NCBI RefSeq assembly: GCF_900636745.1
Contig: NZ_LR134310.1
Location: 620,001 to 684,000, forward strand
Reading direction: 5' to 3'
Origin: Actinobacillus equuli
GTDB lineage: Bacteria > Pseudomonadota > Gammaproteobacteria > Enterobacterales > Pasteurellaceae
Length of the DNA stretch: 64,000 bases
Shown: piece by piece, positions 1 to 10,550 of the stretch
Layout of the letters: each line of letters begins with the position of its first letter
How positions within the stretch are numbered: the first letter of the stretch is position 1
Program-made: the position numbers and the translations under genes
Notes under the pieces: model-generated
Seen by the model: only the letters and a program-made list of their open reading frames with translations
Databases searched by the model: none
Told to the model about the DNA's origin: nothing

Positions 1-1251
<1,251 letters not shown>

Positions 1252-2142
1252 CTATTTGTAGCTTCCTTCTATTTCATGCGTAATCCATTCGACAAAATGT
1301 TGTACTTTCTCCACTTCTTTCATTTGCGGCGGGTAAACAACATAAAATGCTTTTTCATCATAAACGTCTGTCACAAAAGGTTCGATAACTGAGCCCTCTT
1401 CAATTTCATTCTGAGCAAGGATTCTATTTGCTACTACAACACCTTGACCATGTTTAGCCGCTTGAATACCCATTGAAGTATTCGAATACATTGGACCTGA
1501 TTCAGCCTCTAAATTATTTAAACTAAGATGTTCCGCCATTTGTTTCCACTTGGTATGAGAACATACATGAATTAAATTTTTCCCTTCTAAATCTTCCGGC
1601 TTACTAATAGGATTTTCACGTAAATATTCCGGCGAAGCTAAAATCATAATGCGGGCTTGTACGAGTTCGATCGCTTCAAGATTTTGCCAATTACCCGTCC
1701 CATAATAAATCGCTACATCAATATCTTTACCCAATAAACCTTCATCTTGCGAAGCCGTAGTCAAACGGACTTCAATATCAGGATATTTTTTGTGAAACTC
1801 GTTAAGACGAGGCACTAACCAGTGCATTCCAAACGAAGGGGTCGTACTAATTGAGAGAATTTGACGGCTATTTTTAAGTTTTACCTTTTCCGTTGCACTG
1901 GCAATTTGTTCAAGAAGCGGTTGAATATCTTCAAAATATTGCGCACCGATTTCGGTGAGTTCTAAAAGTCGGTTACGACGGTGAAACAACGATACGCCTA
2001 AAAAATCTTCTAATAATTTGATTTGATGGCTAACCGCCGCTTGAGTCACAAATAAATCGTCTGCTGCCTTAGTAAAGTTAAGATGGCGAGCAGCTGATTC
2101 AAATGCTTTTAAGGCGTTTAAAGGTGGAAGTTTTTTATTCAT
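1252..2142 (-). CDS. gcvA: Glycine cleavage LysR regulator GcvA
   Basis: LysR-type regulator of 296 residues, close to the roughly 305 of E. coli GcvA, which controls the glycine cleavage operon and the GcvB small RNA. The N-terminus (LPPLNALKAFESAARHLNFT) and the winged helix-turn-helix (VTQAAVSHQIKLLEDFLG) are characteristic of the GcvA/AmpR branch. The substrate-binding domain follows from about residue 90. The gene is divergent from a GcvB homologue at 2258-2459, the E. coli arrangement, which makes the GcvA assignment much firmer than for LysR proteins in general. Confidence 0.92.
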   Translation of the reverse strand: MNKKLPPLNALKAFESAARHLNFTKAADDLFVTQAAVSHQIKLLEDFLGVSLFHRRNRLLELTEIGAQYFEDIQPLLEQIASATEKVKLKNSRQILSISTTPSFGMHWLVPRLNEFHKKYPDIEVRLTTASQDEGLLGKDIDVAIYYGTGNWQNLEAIELVQARIMILASPEYLRENPISKPEDLEGKNLIHVCSHTKWKQMAEHLSLNNLEAESGPMYSNTSMGIQAAKHGQGVVVANRILAQNEIEEGSVIEPFVTDVYDEKAFYVVYPPQMKEVEKVQHFVEWITHEIEGSYK

Positions 2143-2222
2143 AAGTAATAATTCTTTTTTTCCGTAGATAGCTCATTTCTATCGCATTATTTTTTTTGAT
2201 AGTTAAAATTAAAATTTTTAGC

Positions 2223-2251
2223 TTGTCATACTGGTCTAACATCACTATAAT
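2223..2251 (+). promoter_or_regulatory. gcvB sigma-70 promoter
   Basis: A -35 box TTGTCA (2223-2228) and a perfect -10 box TATAAT (2246-2251) are separated by the ideal 17 bases. Transcription would start near 2258-2261, matching the 5' end expected for GcvB. The interval to the divergent gcvA start (2142) is where GcvA would be expected to bind; no GcvA operator could be delimited by eye. Confidence 0.85.
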
Positions 2252-2257
2252 GCGCGC

Positions 2258-2459
2258 CGTACTTAGACGGATAGTGATAGTTAAACAGTAGAAAGTCTAT
2301 TTTTTGCTAATTTAACTATTTCAGATTTTTAAGTATGATGTTGTGTTTGCATATTGGTCTAGGAAACTAGACTAGAGTAACATTTAGTTACTCGTTTCAC
2401 TTCCTGTATATTTTGAACCCTTTTGGTTTATTAACCGCCCGATTTGGGCGGTTTTTTTT
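2258..2459 (+). ncRNA. gcvB: GcvB small regulatory RNA
   Basis: About 202 nt, against about 205 nt in E. coli. The GU-rich R1 seed is recognisable (GATGTTGTGTTTGCATATTG, near 2336-2356), followed by the conserved TTGGTCT and, further down, CACTTCCTGTATATTT (2399-2414), a second block nearly identical to enterobacterial GcvB. The RNA ends in a strong rho-independent terminator. GcvB is an Hfq-dependent repressor of many amino-acid and peptide transporter mRNAs and is activated by GcvA, which is encoded divergently here. The exact 5' end is inferred from the promoter. Confidence 0.93.
2433..2459 (+). terminator. GcvB intrinsic terminator
   Basis: Stem AACCGCCC/GGGCGGTT with a 5-base loop, followed by a run of eight T residues. 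It defines the 3' end of GcvB and the Hfq-binding U-tail. Confidence 0.93.
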
Positions 2460-2667
2460 CGTCTTGAATTCTCGCATTGTAACAGAAAGAATAAATCTCG
2501 CTAGTGGATAACGAGAATTTTCATTAAAATTTCTTATCTATTCGACTAAAAAATAAAAAATTTTATCAATCATTTCAAAAAACTTAACTTCCTCGTCCAT
2601 TTGCTATATAAACCCGCTATTTTGTAGTATCCTTTTAACTAATTTTTATTAACTAAAGAGAAATACT

Positions 2668-3702
2668 TTGAGTAAACGCAGACTTACCCAAAATCAGCAA
2701 CGCAGAATCAAATCCAACCATCATAAAAAAATCGCAAAACCCGAATTAGAATGGCAAGACGAAATGCTTGGTGAAGTTCAGCAAGGTATTGTGGTTACCC
2801 GCCACGCGAAACACGCCGATGTCGAAACAGCACAAGGTGAAATTTATCGCTGTAACCTCCGCCGTACCTTAAAAAATGTGGTCGTTGGCGATCAGGTATC
2901 TTGGCGCCAAGGGAGTGAGCAATTGCAAGGTATCAGCGGCGTTATTGAGGCAATTTATCCTCGTAAAAACGAGTTAAGTCGCCCTGATTATTATGACGGT
3001 ATCAAAGTAATGGCGGCGAATATCGATCAAATCATTATTGTTTCGGCCGTATTGCCTACCCTTTCATTAAACATTATCGATCGCTACTTAGTGATTTGTG
3101 AAACAGCTAAAATTCCTGCGCTTATCGTGTTAAATAAAATTGATTTACTCTCGGAAGCAGAACGACAAGAAGTCCAAAAGCAGCTAGCCATTTATGAAAA
3201 TATCGGTTATGAAACCCTTTGTCTATCTGCTGATAGCGGTGAAAACATGGATAAATTAGACCGCTATTTATCACGAGGAACTTCAATTTTTGTCGGCCAA
3301 TCCGGGGTAGGAAAATCAAGTCTAATCAACCAACTATTGCCGGAAGTTAATGCCTTAACCGGTACAGTAAGTGATATTTCGGGTTTAGGTCAGCATACGA
3401 CGACTTCTTCCCGTTTATACCATTTACCGCAAGGGGGAAATTTAATTGACTCGCCGGGCATTCGTGAATTCGGCTTATGGCACTTGGAACCAGAGCAAAT
3501 CACGCTTGGTTATCGTGAATTTCAATCGGTATTAGGCACTTGTAAATTCCGAGATTGTAAGCATAAATCGGATCCGGGCTGTGCGGTTAGAGAAGCGGTC
3601 GAAAAAGGCGAAATTAATGCAATTCGCTTTGAAAATTATCATCGCTTAATTGAAAGCCGTGATGAAACCAAAAGTCAGCGTCATTTTAGAACAGAAGAAT
3701 AA
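2668..3702 (+). CDS. rsgA: Ribosome small-subunit GTPase RsgA
   Basis: Circularly permuted GTPase of 344 residues that assists late maturation of the 30S subunit. An N-terminal basic stretch ([17 protein letters not shown]) and OB-fold precede the GTPase motifs in permuted order: G4 LNKID (about residue 155), then G1 GQSGVGKSS (about 211), then G3 DSPG. A C-terminal zinc knuckle follows, C-KFRDCKH...C. Translation starts at a TTG codon (2668); the preceding AAAGAGAAA gives a Shine-Dalgarno, and the next residues align with the N-terminus of E. coli RsgA, so the TTG start is favoured. rnhB follows after 12 bases. Confidence 0.95.
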   Translation: MSKRRLTQNQQRRIKSNHHKKIAKPELEWQDEMLGEVQQGIVVTRHAKHADVETAQGEIYRCNLRRTLKNVVVGDQVSWRQGSEQLQGISGVIEAIYPRKNELSRPDYYDGIKVMAANIDQIIIVSAVLPTLSLNIIDRYLVICETAKIPALIVLNKIDLLSEAERQEVQKQLAIYENIGYETLCLSADSGENMDKLDRYLSRGTSIFVGQSGVGKSSLINQLLPEVNALTGTVSDISGLGQHTTTSSRLYHLPQGGNLIDSPGIREFGLWHLEPEQITLGYREFQSVLGTCKFRDCKHKSDPGCAVREAVEKGEINAIRFENYHRLIESRDETKSQRHFRTEE

Positions 3703-3714
3703 GAATCAATAGCA

Positions 3715-4308
3715 ATGAGTACAAATTTCATTTATCCTAATGCCCACTTGATCGCAGGTGTGGACGAAGTCGGTAGAGGCCCGTTAGTGGGTGCAGTAGT
3801 AACCGCCGCCGTGATTTTAGATCCGAATAATCCGATTGAAGGATTAGCCGACTCTAAAAAACTGTCGGAGAAGAAGCGTTTGCTTTTAGCGGAGGAAATT
3901 AAAGCAAAAGCGCTTTGTTGGTCTTTAGGGCGAGCCGAACCGGAAGAAATCGATCAGTTGAATATTTTACACGCAACGATGCTCGCCATGCAGCGGGCGG
4001 TTGCCGGATTAAATATTCAGCCCGATTTCGTGTTGGTTGACGGCAATCGTATTCCAACTTTACCGATGCCGGCACAAGCGGTCATAAAAGGAGATAGTTT
4101 AGTTGCCGAGATCAGCGCAGCTTCCATTTTAGCGAAAGTTGCCCGAGATCAGGAAATGGATGAATTAGATGTGCAATATCCGGAATATGGGTTTGCAAAG
4201 CATAAAGGCTATCCGACTAAACTACATTTTGAAAAACTGGAACAATTTGGGGCAACCCCTTTTCACCGAAAGAGCTTCGCCCCAGTGAAGAAAATCTTAG
4301 GTTTATAA
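3715..4308 (+). CDS. rnhB: Ribonuclease HII
   Basis: Type 2 RNase H of 197 residues that cleaves RNA in RNA-DNA hybrids, including single misincorporated ribonucleotides. The signature [13 protein letters not shown] (residues 14-26) supplies two of the catalytic acidic residues. LVDGN near residue 108 and the [18 protein letters not shown] block carry further active-site residues. It lies between rsgA and the permease genes, with its TAA immediately followed by the next ATG (4309), suggesting one transcript. Confidence 0.95.
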   Translation: MSTNFIYPNAHLIAGVDEVGRGPLVGAVVTAAVILDPNNPIEGLADSKKLSEKKRLLLAEEIKAKALCWSLGRAEPEEIDQLNILHATMLAMQRAVAGLNIQPDFVLVDGNRIPTLPMPAQAVIKGDSLVAEISAASILAKVARDQEMDELDVQYPEYGFAKHKGYPTKLHFEKLEQFGATPFHRKSFAPVKKILGL

Positions 4309-5163
4309 ATGTTAGAACTACTACTCGAACCATTCCAATATAACTACATGCAAAAAGCGATTTTTGTCAGTATGGGCGTTGGCGTGGTTTGTGCTTTTCT
4401 CTCTGCCTTTTTAATGCTAAAAGGCTGGTCTTTAATTGGTGACGCCCTTTCACATGCCGTGGTACCAGGCGTTGCTATCGCTTATGCGTTAAAACTTCCT
4501 TATGCTTTCGGTGCATTTTTTTCTGGTATTCTTGCTGCTCTTTCGATTTTATGGGTGAAAAGTATTACTCGAATAAAAGAAGATGCGGTTATCGGCTTCA
4601 TCTTTACCACATTCTTTGCACTAGGTATGTTTATTGTATCACTCAACCCGACTTCGGTTGACGTTAATGCCATCGTGATGGGCAACATTCTCGGTATTGC
4701 GGATGAAGATTTATGGCAAGTTGCGATCATAATTGGCTTATCATTACTCGGCCTTATCTTATTTTGGAAAGACTTACTGCTCACTTTTTTTGATGAACAT
4801 CATGCGCTGTCTGTAGGACTTTCTCCTCTTCGCTACAAAATCTTATTCTTTACCTTATTAAGTGCTTGTGTCGTGGTGGCATTGCAAACGGTCGGCGCAA
4901 TCTTAGTGATTGCAATGGTCGTTACCCCAGGTGCAACCGCATATTTGCTAACGGACAGATTCCCTCGTTTAGTCATTATTGCCATTCTTATCGGTAGCCT
5001 CAGCAGTGGAATCGGTGCCTATCTCAGTTACTTTTTAAATGGTGCGACCGGCGGCGTAATTGTCTGCTTACAAACCTTTATCTTTTTACTGGCTTTTTGC
5101 TTTGCACCTAAATACGGTTTGATTAGCCAAAAACGTAAGCGTTTGGAGGTTATCAATGAATGA
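4309..5163 (+). CDS. Metal ABC transporter permease, ZnuB/SitC-YfeC type (first of pair)
   Basis: A 284-residue inner-membrane protein of the ABC-3 family (Mn, Fe or Zn import). About eight hydrophobic segments are visible, along with the family hallmarks GWSLIGDALSHAVVPGVA near residue 40 and QTVGAILVIAMVVTPGATAYL near residue 190. It is most like the iron/manganese (Yfe/Sit) permeases, which occur as C and D pairs. The reading frame overlaps the second permease by eight bases, indicating translational coupling. No ATPase or periplasmic binding protein is present nearby. The metal cannot be told from sequence. Confidence 0.85.
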   Translation: MLELLLEPFQYNYMQKAIFVSMGVGVVCAFLSAFLMLKGWSLIGDALSHAVVPGVAIAYALKLPYAFGAFFSGILAALSILWVKSITRIKEDAVIGFIFTTFFALGMFIVSLNPTSVDVNAIVMGNILGIADEDLWQVAIIIGLSLLGLILFWKDLLLTFFDEHHALSVGLSPLRYKILFFTLLSACVVVALQTVGAILVIAMVVTPGATAYLLTDRFPRLVIIAILIGSLSSGIGAYLSYFLNGATGGVIVCLQTFIFLLAFCFAPKYGLISQKRKRLEVINE

Positions 5164-5986
5164 GTTAGTGCTATGGTTTGTTGAACCTTTTGAATTTGAA
5201 TTTATGCAAACCGCTTTGTTTACTGCGATATTAGTCGCTTCTGTTTGTGCGGTATTGTCTTGTTATTTGATTTTAAAAGGCTGGTCATTGATGGGCGATG
5301 CGATTTCTCATGCGGTATTACCGGGGGTGGTCGTATCTAACTTATTAGGCTTTCCTTTAGCGGTCGGAGCATTTGTCTCTGGGCTATTTTGTGCGATTTC
5401 CGTCGGTTATCTCAAAGAAAACTCTCGTTTAAAAGAAGATACCATTATGGGCATTATGTTTGCCGGATTATTTGCGCTCGGTATTGTACTTTTTACCGCG
5501 CTACCGACCGAACAACACCTTACCCACTTATTATTCGGTAATTTGCTTGGTGTGACTCAAGCCGAATTAATTCAAACCATGATTATTTGTGCGATAACCT
5601 TTAGCATCATTATCTTCAAACGCAAAGATTTCTTGCTCTATTGCTTCGATAGTAGCCATGCTAAAGTCATTGGTTTACCGGTCAAATGGCTACACTACGG
5701 ATTGCTTGCGCTCTTAGCGTTAACCATCATTAGTGCAATGCAAGTTGTTGGTGTGATTCTGGTTGTTGCAATGTTAATTGCCCCGGGAATTACTGCCTAC
5801 CAACTGTCAAACCGCTTTGATTATATGTTAGTCATCGCAATGACGATTGCCATCAGTTCATCTGTTTTCGGCACGATCTTGAGCTATCATATTGATGCGG
5901 CAACGGGTCCGACAATTATTCTCATTCAGTCCAGTCTTTTTGTTTTAGCACTATGTTTCAGCCGTTTAAAAACTCACAAGTGGTAA
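5156..5986 (+). CDS. Metal ABC transporter permease, SitD-YfeD type (second of pair)
   Basis: 276 residues, clearly paralogous to the preceding permease: GWSLMGDAISHAVLPGVVVS near residue 42 and QVVGVILVVAMLIAPGITAYQL near residue 198 match at equivalent positions. It would form the heterodimeric channel with the upstream product. Its ATG lies inside the end of the previous gene. The missing ATPase and binding protein must be supplied from elsewhere in the genome, if the system is functional. Confidence 0.85.
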   Translation: MNELVLWFVEPFEFEFMQTALFTAILVASVCAVLSCYLILKGWSLMGDAISHAVLPGVVVSNLLGFPLAVGAFVSGLFCAISVGYLKENSRLKEDTIMGIMFAGLFALGIVLFTALPTEQHLTHLLFGNLLGVTQAELIQTMIICAITFSIIIFKRKDFLLYCFDSSHAKVIGLPVKWLHYGLLALLALTIISAMQVVGVILVVAMLIAPGITAYQLSNRFDYMLVIAMTIAISSSVFGTILSYHIDAATGPTIILIQSSLFVLALCFSRLKTHKW

Positions 5987-6065
5987 CATTTTTGTGTAAA
6001 TTTGCAAATTAGCGCAAAACAATGGAGAATTATTGTCTATAACTTATATAAAAAGGAATCTTATT

Positions 6066-6428
6066 ATGACTAAAAACTACGAAGAAACTATTTTCAGTAA
6101 AATCATTCGCAAAGAAATCCCTGCTTCGATCGTGTATCAAGACGAATTAGTCACTGCATTTCGTGATATTTCACCGCAAGCACCGACTCACATTCTAATC
6201 GTGCCGAATAAATTAATTCCAACCGTAAACCATGTAGAAGCGGAAGATGAATTAGCATTAGGTCGCTTATTTACCGTGGCGGCAAAAATTGCAAAAGAAG
6301 AAGGCATTGCAGAAGACGGTTATCGTTTAATTATGAACTGTAACGTACATGGCGGTCAGGAAGTGTTCCATATCCATATGCATTTAGTAGGTGGTGAACC
6401 TTTAGGCAAAATGTTAAGTAATAAATAA
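6066..6428 (+). CDS. hinT: HIT-family purine nucleoside phosphoramidase HinT
   Basis: Histidine-triad hydrolase acting on AMP-lysine type phosphoramidates. The ATG at 6066 gives a 120-residue protein beginning [19 protein letters not shown], which matches HinT N-termini, and AAGGA lies at the right distance upstream; an in-frame start further upstream (6033) lacks homology. The catalytic histidine triad HIHMH is near residue 103, and the family motif [14 protein letters not shown] near residue 36. It leads the run hinT-ycfL-thiK, as in E. coli. Confidence 0.94.
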   Translation: MTKNYEETIFSKIIRKEIPASIVYQDELVTAFRDISPQAPTHILIVPNKLIPTVNHVEAEDELALGRLFTVAAKIAKEEGIAEDGYRLIMNCNVHGGQEVFHIHMHLVGGEPLGKMLSNK

Positions 6429-6429
6429 T

Positions 6430-6804
6430 ATGAAACATTTAAAATTTTATTGGCTATTTGCAATTTTTTCGCTTTTTTTGACCGCTTGTGGCAGTAATCC
6501 GCAAAGTTATATCAAAGGGAAATCAGAACCGATTGTAAATATTGAAGCTCAAATTGCTACTCTTGTTAAAGTCGATGCAGAAAGCGAAAGACTCTCTGTT
6601 ACGAATTTAACTGAGCATCCGCTTAATTTATACTACAAATTATTTTGGTATGATAATCAAGGAGTTACCCAAACCGCTAATGATATATCAACGCAACCTT
6701 GGTTGAATTTATGGCTAAATAGCAAGCAGTCGCAACCACTGAAGCTTGAAAAACCGACCAATGAAAGTAGCAATTATCGTGTCTATTTACGTGGTAGCCG
6801 ATGA
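6430..6804 (+). CDS. ycfL: YcfL-type lipoprotein (DUF1425)
   Basis: A 124-residue predicted lipoprotein starting one base after the hinT stop. The signal peptide ends in the lipobox LTAC (Cys20). The body has the DUF1425 beta-sandwich look (LTEHPLNLYYKLFWYDNQG) and it occupies the same place as E. coli ycfL, between hinT and the lpoB/thiK genes. lpoB itself is absent here. The function in E. coli is unknown; an envelope location is inferred. Confidence 0.8.
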   Translation: MKHLKFYWLFAIFSLFLTACGSNPQSYIKGKSEPIVNIEAQIATLVKVDAESERLSVTNLTEHPLNLYYKLFWYDNQGVTQTANDISTQPWLNLWLNSKQSQPLKLEKPTNESSNYRVYLRGSR

Positions 6805-7553
6805 ATGCCCTCGCTTGGCTTGAGAGTCAACAACAAGCGGTCATTTTTCGAAAAAATTTAGCAGGTTTGACCGCTTGCAGCCAACAGATTCAGTTCGCCT
6901 CCGGCGAGCGATTTGTTTTACGCCAACAAAATGAGAGAGCAACTACGTTCGGGATTAATTATGCTCAAGAAGCACAAATTTTACACCATTTAACTCGCTT
7001 ACCCTTTACGCCAAAGGTCTATTACCACAATGAAAATTCCAGTTTATTGACTTGGATTGAGGGTAATACACCTAGTCGTTTCAGTTCGTCATTATTAGAT
7101 AAACTGGCGTCACAACTTGCCGAATTACATCTTTTCCCTATTGATGAATCACTGCCAAAACTAGATCTTGCTGAACGCTGTCAATTTTTATGGCAGAAAC
7201 TCTCTGTTCAACAACAAGCCGTATTGAGATTTCATCCCCCATTTCAAACGATTCAGCCTTTTACACTGGCAATCTGTCATCATGATCTACATTTAGGTAA
7301 TTTTATTGAAAAAAATGGCCGCTTATATCTGATTGATTGGGAATATAGTGCCGTGTCGGATCCGGCATTAGAGATTGCTATGCTCTTTAGTGCGAATGCT
7401 CAGATACTCAACGAACAACAACAAGCTGCGTTTCTTCGCTTGTATCTGCAAGCAACAAAATTTGATGAGAAAGGCTTTAAACAAAAAATGGCAGAATATC
7501 ATTCTGCCATTAATCAGTTAAATCAATTATGGTTTGCGATTCTTGAACCATAA
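6801..7553 (+). CDS. thiK: Aminoglycoside-phosphotransferase-fold kinase, ThiK-like
   Basis: A 250-residue protein whose ATG overlaps the previous stop (ATGA), suggesting translational coupling. The Brenner motif CHHDLHLGNFIE (about residue 158) and the metal-binding LIDWEYSAVSDPALEIAML are diagnostic of the APH/choline-kinase fold. Synteny with hinT-ycfL points to thiamine kinase ThiK, which phosphorylates salvaged thiamine. Overall sequence similarity to E. coli ThiK is modest by eye, so the substrate is an inference from position. Confidence 0.75.
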   Translation: MNALAWLESQQQAVIFRKNLAGLTACSQQIQFASGERFVLRQQNERATTFGINYAQEAQILHHLTRLPFTPKVYYHNENSSLLTWIEGNTPSRFSSSLLDKLASQLAELHLFPIDESLPKLDLAERCQFLWQKLSVQQQAVLRFHPPFQTIQPFTLAICHHDLHLGNFIEKNGRLYLIDWEYSAVSDPALEIAMLFSANAQILNEQQQAAFLRLYLQATKFDEKGFKQKMAEYHSAINQLNQLWFAILEP

Positions 7554-7556
7554 AAA

Positions 7557-8186
7557 CTATTTTAAGAATGGATTATGCAGTTTCTCACGCCCGATTGTGG
7601 TGTGAGGACCATGACCAGCAACGACAATAAAATCATCATCCAAATCAAACATTTTGGTACGAATCGTATTGAGCAACACGTCTAAACTGCCCATATAAAG
7701 GTCGGTACGTCCAATACTGTCTTTAAATAACACATCACCGCTAAAAGCGATTTTATTTTCAAAATCAAAAAAACCGATATGTCCCGGTGCATGCCCCGGC
7801 AAATGACGAACGCTAAAACGTAACGAACCTACTTCAACTACATCATTTTCATTTAACCAATAATCCGGTAAGAATGCTTTCACCGGAGGAAGACCGAACA
7901 TTTCACACATTTGCGGTAGTTGTTCAAATAACGGCTTATCATCAATATGAGAACCATACACTTCTACACCAAAGTGCTCTCGTACTTTTTCAACCGCCAT
8001 AATATGATCTAAATGACCATGTGTAAGTAACAATTTTTGTACATTCAAGTTTTGTGATTCAACAAACTGAATGATTTTATCCGCATTATCACCCGCATCA
8101 ATAATTGCGGCATTCTTATTATCATCCCAAATAACACTACAATTTTGCTGAAAAGCACTTACCGGGATAATTTGTAAATTAAACAT
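7557..8186 (-). CDS. ycbL: YcbL-type metallo-beta-lactamase-fold hydrolase (glyoxalase II-like)
   Basis: A 209-residue hydrolase with the zinc motif THGHLDH (about residue 55), a further histidine in LPGHAPGHIG, the bridging aspartate in SGDVLF, and GHGPHTTIGREK near the end. The ATG at 8186 is chosen because MFNLQIIPVSAFQQNC aligns with the start of E. coli YcbL; an in-frame ATG ten codons further upstream would run into the mepK gene. It lies 17 bases downstream of mepK on the minus strand, as ycbK-ycbL in E. coli. Confidence 0.9.
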   Translation of the reverse strand: MFNLQIIPVSAFQQNCSVIWDDNKNAAIIDAGDNADKIIQFVESQNLNVQKLLLTHGHLDHIMAVEKVREHFGVEVYGSHIDDKPLFEQLPQMCEMFGLPPVKAFLPDYWLNENDVVEVGSLRFSVRHLPGHAPGHIGFFDFENKIAFSGDVLFKDSIGRTDLYMGSLDVLLNTIRTKMFDLDDDFIVVAGHGPHTTIGREKLHNPFLK

Positions 8187-8203
8187 AAAATTTGACCGCT
8201 TAC

Positions 8204-8758
8204 CTAACCACGCCAAGTACGAACAGGACCGGTATCTACATGAACAAAATTACTACGAGGATAATAACCAACCCCGCCATTATGCAAGCTCTCTGCCGCT
8301 GCTTTCACTTTTGCAAGCGGTACGCCAGATACTCTAAAGTCAACCGCTTGTCCACGAATATGGTAACTATTGCTTGCTACGCCACGCTGTGTTCTATGCA
8401 TTCTTGCGTTCGTTTGAGCTGAACGATAACCGCTTAACACTAAAATTTCCGCATTACGAAAACCTAAACGTTGTTGAATTTGATTTAATTTAACGAATAA
8501 CATAGGGTCAATTCGTTTAATTTGGTTAGTATGGCGATCACGCATCAAATGATTTAATTGATGTAGATCCGCCACTGATAAATAACCACCGTGAAATTTA
8601 ACCGCATAAGCATCACCCGTATTAATATTTCGGAAACGTAACGCTAACGGAGCTGGGGTTGAAAGCGCTGCCATTACTTTACCTGGCAATAAACTTGCCC
8701 CTAAAACAAGACCACCGAGCGATAACCACTTACGGCGTTGAACATTAGTTTGATTCAT
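8204..8758 (-). CDS. mepK: Murein DD-endopeptidase MepK (YcbK)
   Basis: A 184-residue DUF882/M15-like peptidase that cleaves peptidoglycan crosslinks. The N-terminus NVQRRKWLSLGGLVLGASLL is a twin-arginine (Tat) signal peptide. Zinc-binding positions lie in SNSYHIRGQAVDFR and in SNFVHVDTGPVR near the C-terminus. The ATG at 8758 is preferred because GAGG stands nine bases before it and the alignment to E. coli YcbK begins there; an in-frame start at 8779 would add seven residues. Neighbouring ldtD makes 3-3 crosslinks that MepK can cut, so the pair is functionally coherent. Confidence 0.9.
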   Translation of the reverse strand: MNQTNVQRRKWLSLGGLVLGASLLPGKVMAALSTPAPLALRFRNINTGDAYAVKFHGGYLSVADLHQLNHLMRDRHTNQIKRIDPMLFVKLNQIQQRLGFRNAEILVLSGYRSAQTNARMHRTQRGVASNSYHIRGQAVDFRVSGVPLAKVKAAAESLHNGGVGYYPRSNFVHVDTGPVRTWRG

Positions 8759-8840
8759 TGAATTTTTCCTCATTATCACGAGTAATGATTGATAGTAGAT
8801 TACTCAATTCGAATAATTTACTATCAGCCATACATAAATA

Positions 8841-8865
8841 AAGGCTTATTGTTCATAAGCCTTTT
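8841..8865 (-). terminator. Stem-loop between ldtD and mepK
   Basis: AAGGCTTAT/ATAAGCCTT with a five-base loop. It lies just beyond the stronger ldtD terminator and before mepK. On either strand the flanking T/A run is short, so it may be a second weak terminator or a processing site. Confidence 0.5.
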
Positions 8866-8877
8866 AGGCTAACTCTA

Positions 8878-8916
8878 AAAAAGAAAGTTCCGAGAAGCAA
8901 GCCTTACTTCTCGGAA
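8878..8916 (-). terminator. Rho-independent terminator after ldtD
   Basis: Stem TTCCGAGAAG/CTTCTCGGAA (8888-8897 with 8907-8916), followed on the minus strand by a T-rich tail at 8886-8877. It separates ldtD from the mepK-ycbL pair. Confidence 0.85.
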
Positions 8917-8933
8917 ATTTTTATATTTGTGAA

Positions 8934-10505
8934 TTAGATCACACTTTTCACTTTATTCCAACTTACTGCATTCTTCGGAATCGTTGCATCAAATTTATAG
9001 ATATCAGGTAACGTATATACCTTCCCATTCTCTACCCATGCAGTAACATAGTATAAATAAACCGGATTGTCCGAACGAATATTCGCGGAAGTCGTTTTCT
9101 GACTTGCTAATACTTTTTGTTTTTTGTCCATGCTCCAGCCAGCTTCTTTTAATAAGATACTTGCTAAATCATCTGAACGCTCAACACGTACACACCCGGA
9201 ACTTAACGCTCGATCCGTTTTACCGAATAGACCACGGTTTGGTGTATCATGTAAATAAATCGCATCCGAACTTGGCATATTAAATTTAAAACGACCCAGT
9301 GCACTATCATCGCCAGCTTTTTGACGAATACGGTAAGGAAGATTTTTACTATTCACATACTGCGCCCAATTCACACTGCGAGGATTAACTTTATTACCAT
9401 TACCATCAAAAATTTCATAGCCGGCAGAATCCGCAAACCCCGGATTTTTAGCTAACTTCGGTATGATATCTTTGGTCAAAATTGTCGGCGGAATATTCCA
9501 AGGTGGGTTAACAACAACATTGCTTAGCTTGCTATACATTACCGGTGTACGGCGGTCATCACGACCAACAATTACTTTCGATTGTAACGCCAGCTGACCA
9601 TCACGGAAGTAAAATAATTGGTAACTAGGAATATTAACGAAAATACCGTTATTAAAACTTGGAATAATTCGTAAACGTTGCGCATTTAATGCTAACTTAT
9701 AAAACGTATCGTTACCTGTCGTCGTTGTAGCACCAGTTTCAGCCACTTTTGCTTTCTTCGCTTTTGTAGCTTTTTTCGCATTGCCCAGCTCTGACATAGA
9801 CAATACACGCTGCGCAGTTTCTTGATAAATGTGATTACGAGGCACTAAATTAGCAATAAATTGCCCTGAACGTCCTTCTTGAACGGCATTTATCCATTGA
9901 TTAATCTGCTCTTCATTTGGCGACTTTGGTGTATAACTGCCTAAGTTATATAACCATTGGTTCGCATTCTTAAAGACATTCTTGTTATAGTATAGATAGT
10001 CTAAAAAGCTATCCGTTAATAACATATCACGAACTTGTCCTTCCGGCTGATTTAGTATCTGTTCTAACGCTTTTGCCGATTTAGCAGATACTCCGCTGGC
10101 CGCTAACAATGCATATTCTTTGATGAATTGCTTTTCTGCCGCTTTGTCATTCCACATATTAGCAAAAGCATTATCTAAATACACTTTGGCGGTTGTTTTG
10201 CTTAATAGTAATGTATTAGCACCTACAACCTGCTGTAATTTTGCTTCTGCTTCCGCTAACTTTCTAGCTTCTTCTTGGCGAATTTGCTCTTGCTCAAATG
10301 CATAATCCGCGCGTTTTGCCAACTCTGCCGCCCGCGCTTGCTGAGCAGCAAAACTTAATTGAGGCAAAATTGCATCTTGTGCAATGGGTACCGTTGCAAC
10401 ATTCGGCTGTACCGAAGCAACTGCTGCAACCGGAACGGTTTCCGCCATAGCCATGCCAGAAAACATAAGAACCGGCAACAATTTAAAGGTTTTCACCTTA
10501 TTCAT
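8934..10505 (-). CDS. ldtD: L,D-transpeptidase LdtD (YcbB)
   Basis: A periplasmic enzyme of 523 residues that forms 3-3 (mDAP-mDAP) peptidoglycan crosslinks. After a signal peptide (first about 22 residues) come a long helical region and the YkuD catalytic domain from about residue 280. The active-site motif is SSGCVRVERSDDLA near residue 440, preceded by IYLHDTPNRGLF. It is shorter than E. coli LdtD (615), mainly in the N-terminal half. It lies next to mepK as in E. coli, where ycbB, ycbK and ycbL are adjacent. Confidence 0.92.
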   Translation of the reverse strand: MNKVKTFKLLPVLMFSGMAMAETVPVAAVASVQPNVATVPIAQDAILPQLSFAAQQARAAELAKRADYAFEQEQIRQEEARKLAEAEAKLQQVVGANTLLLSKTTAKVYLDNAFANMWNDKAAEKQFIKEYALLAASGVSAKSAKALEQILNQPEGQVRDMLLTDSFLDYLYYNKNVFKNANQWLYNLGSYTPKSPNEEQINQWINAVQEGRSGQFIANLVPRNHIYQETAQRVLSMSELGNAKKATKAKKAKVAETGATTTTGNDTFYKLALNAQRLRIIPSFNNGIFVNIPSYQLFYFRDGQLALQSKVIVGRDDRRTPVMYSKLSNVVVNPPWNIPPTILTKDIIPKLAKNPGFADSAGYEIFDGNGNKVNPRSVNWAQYVNSKNLPYRIRQKAGDDSALGRFKFNMPSSDAIYLHDTPNRGLFGKTDRALSSGCVRVERSDDLASILLKEAGWSMDKKQKVLASQKTTSANIRSDNPVYLYYVTAWVENGKVYTLPDIYKFDATIPKNAVSWNKVKSVI

Positions 10506-10550
10506 ACTAAATCCTTAGAACCGAGATTGTAAAAAGTCATAAAAAACAGA

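Noticed and set aside
8204-8422. Plus-strand frame of 76 codons overlapping mepK
   Set aside because: It lies opposite well-supported mepK coding sequence, and has no homology or convincing ribosome binding site.
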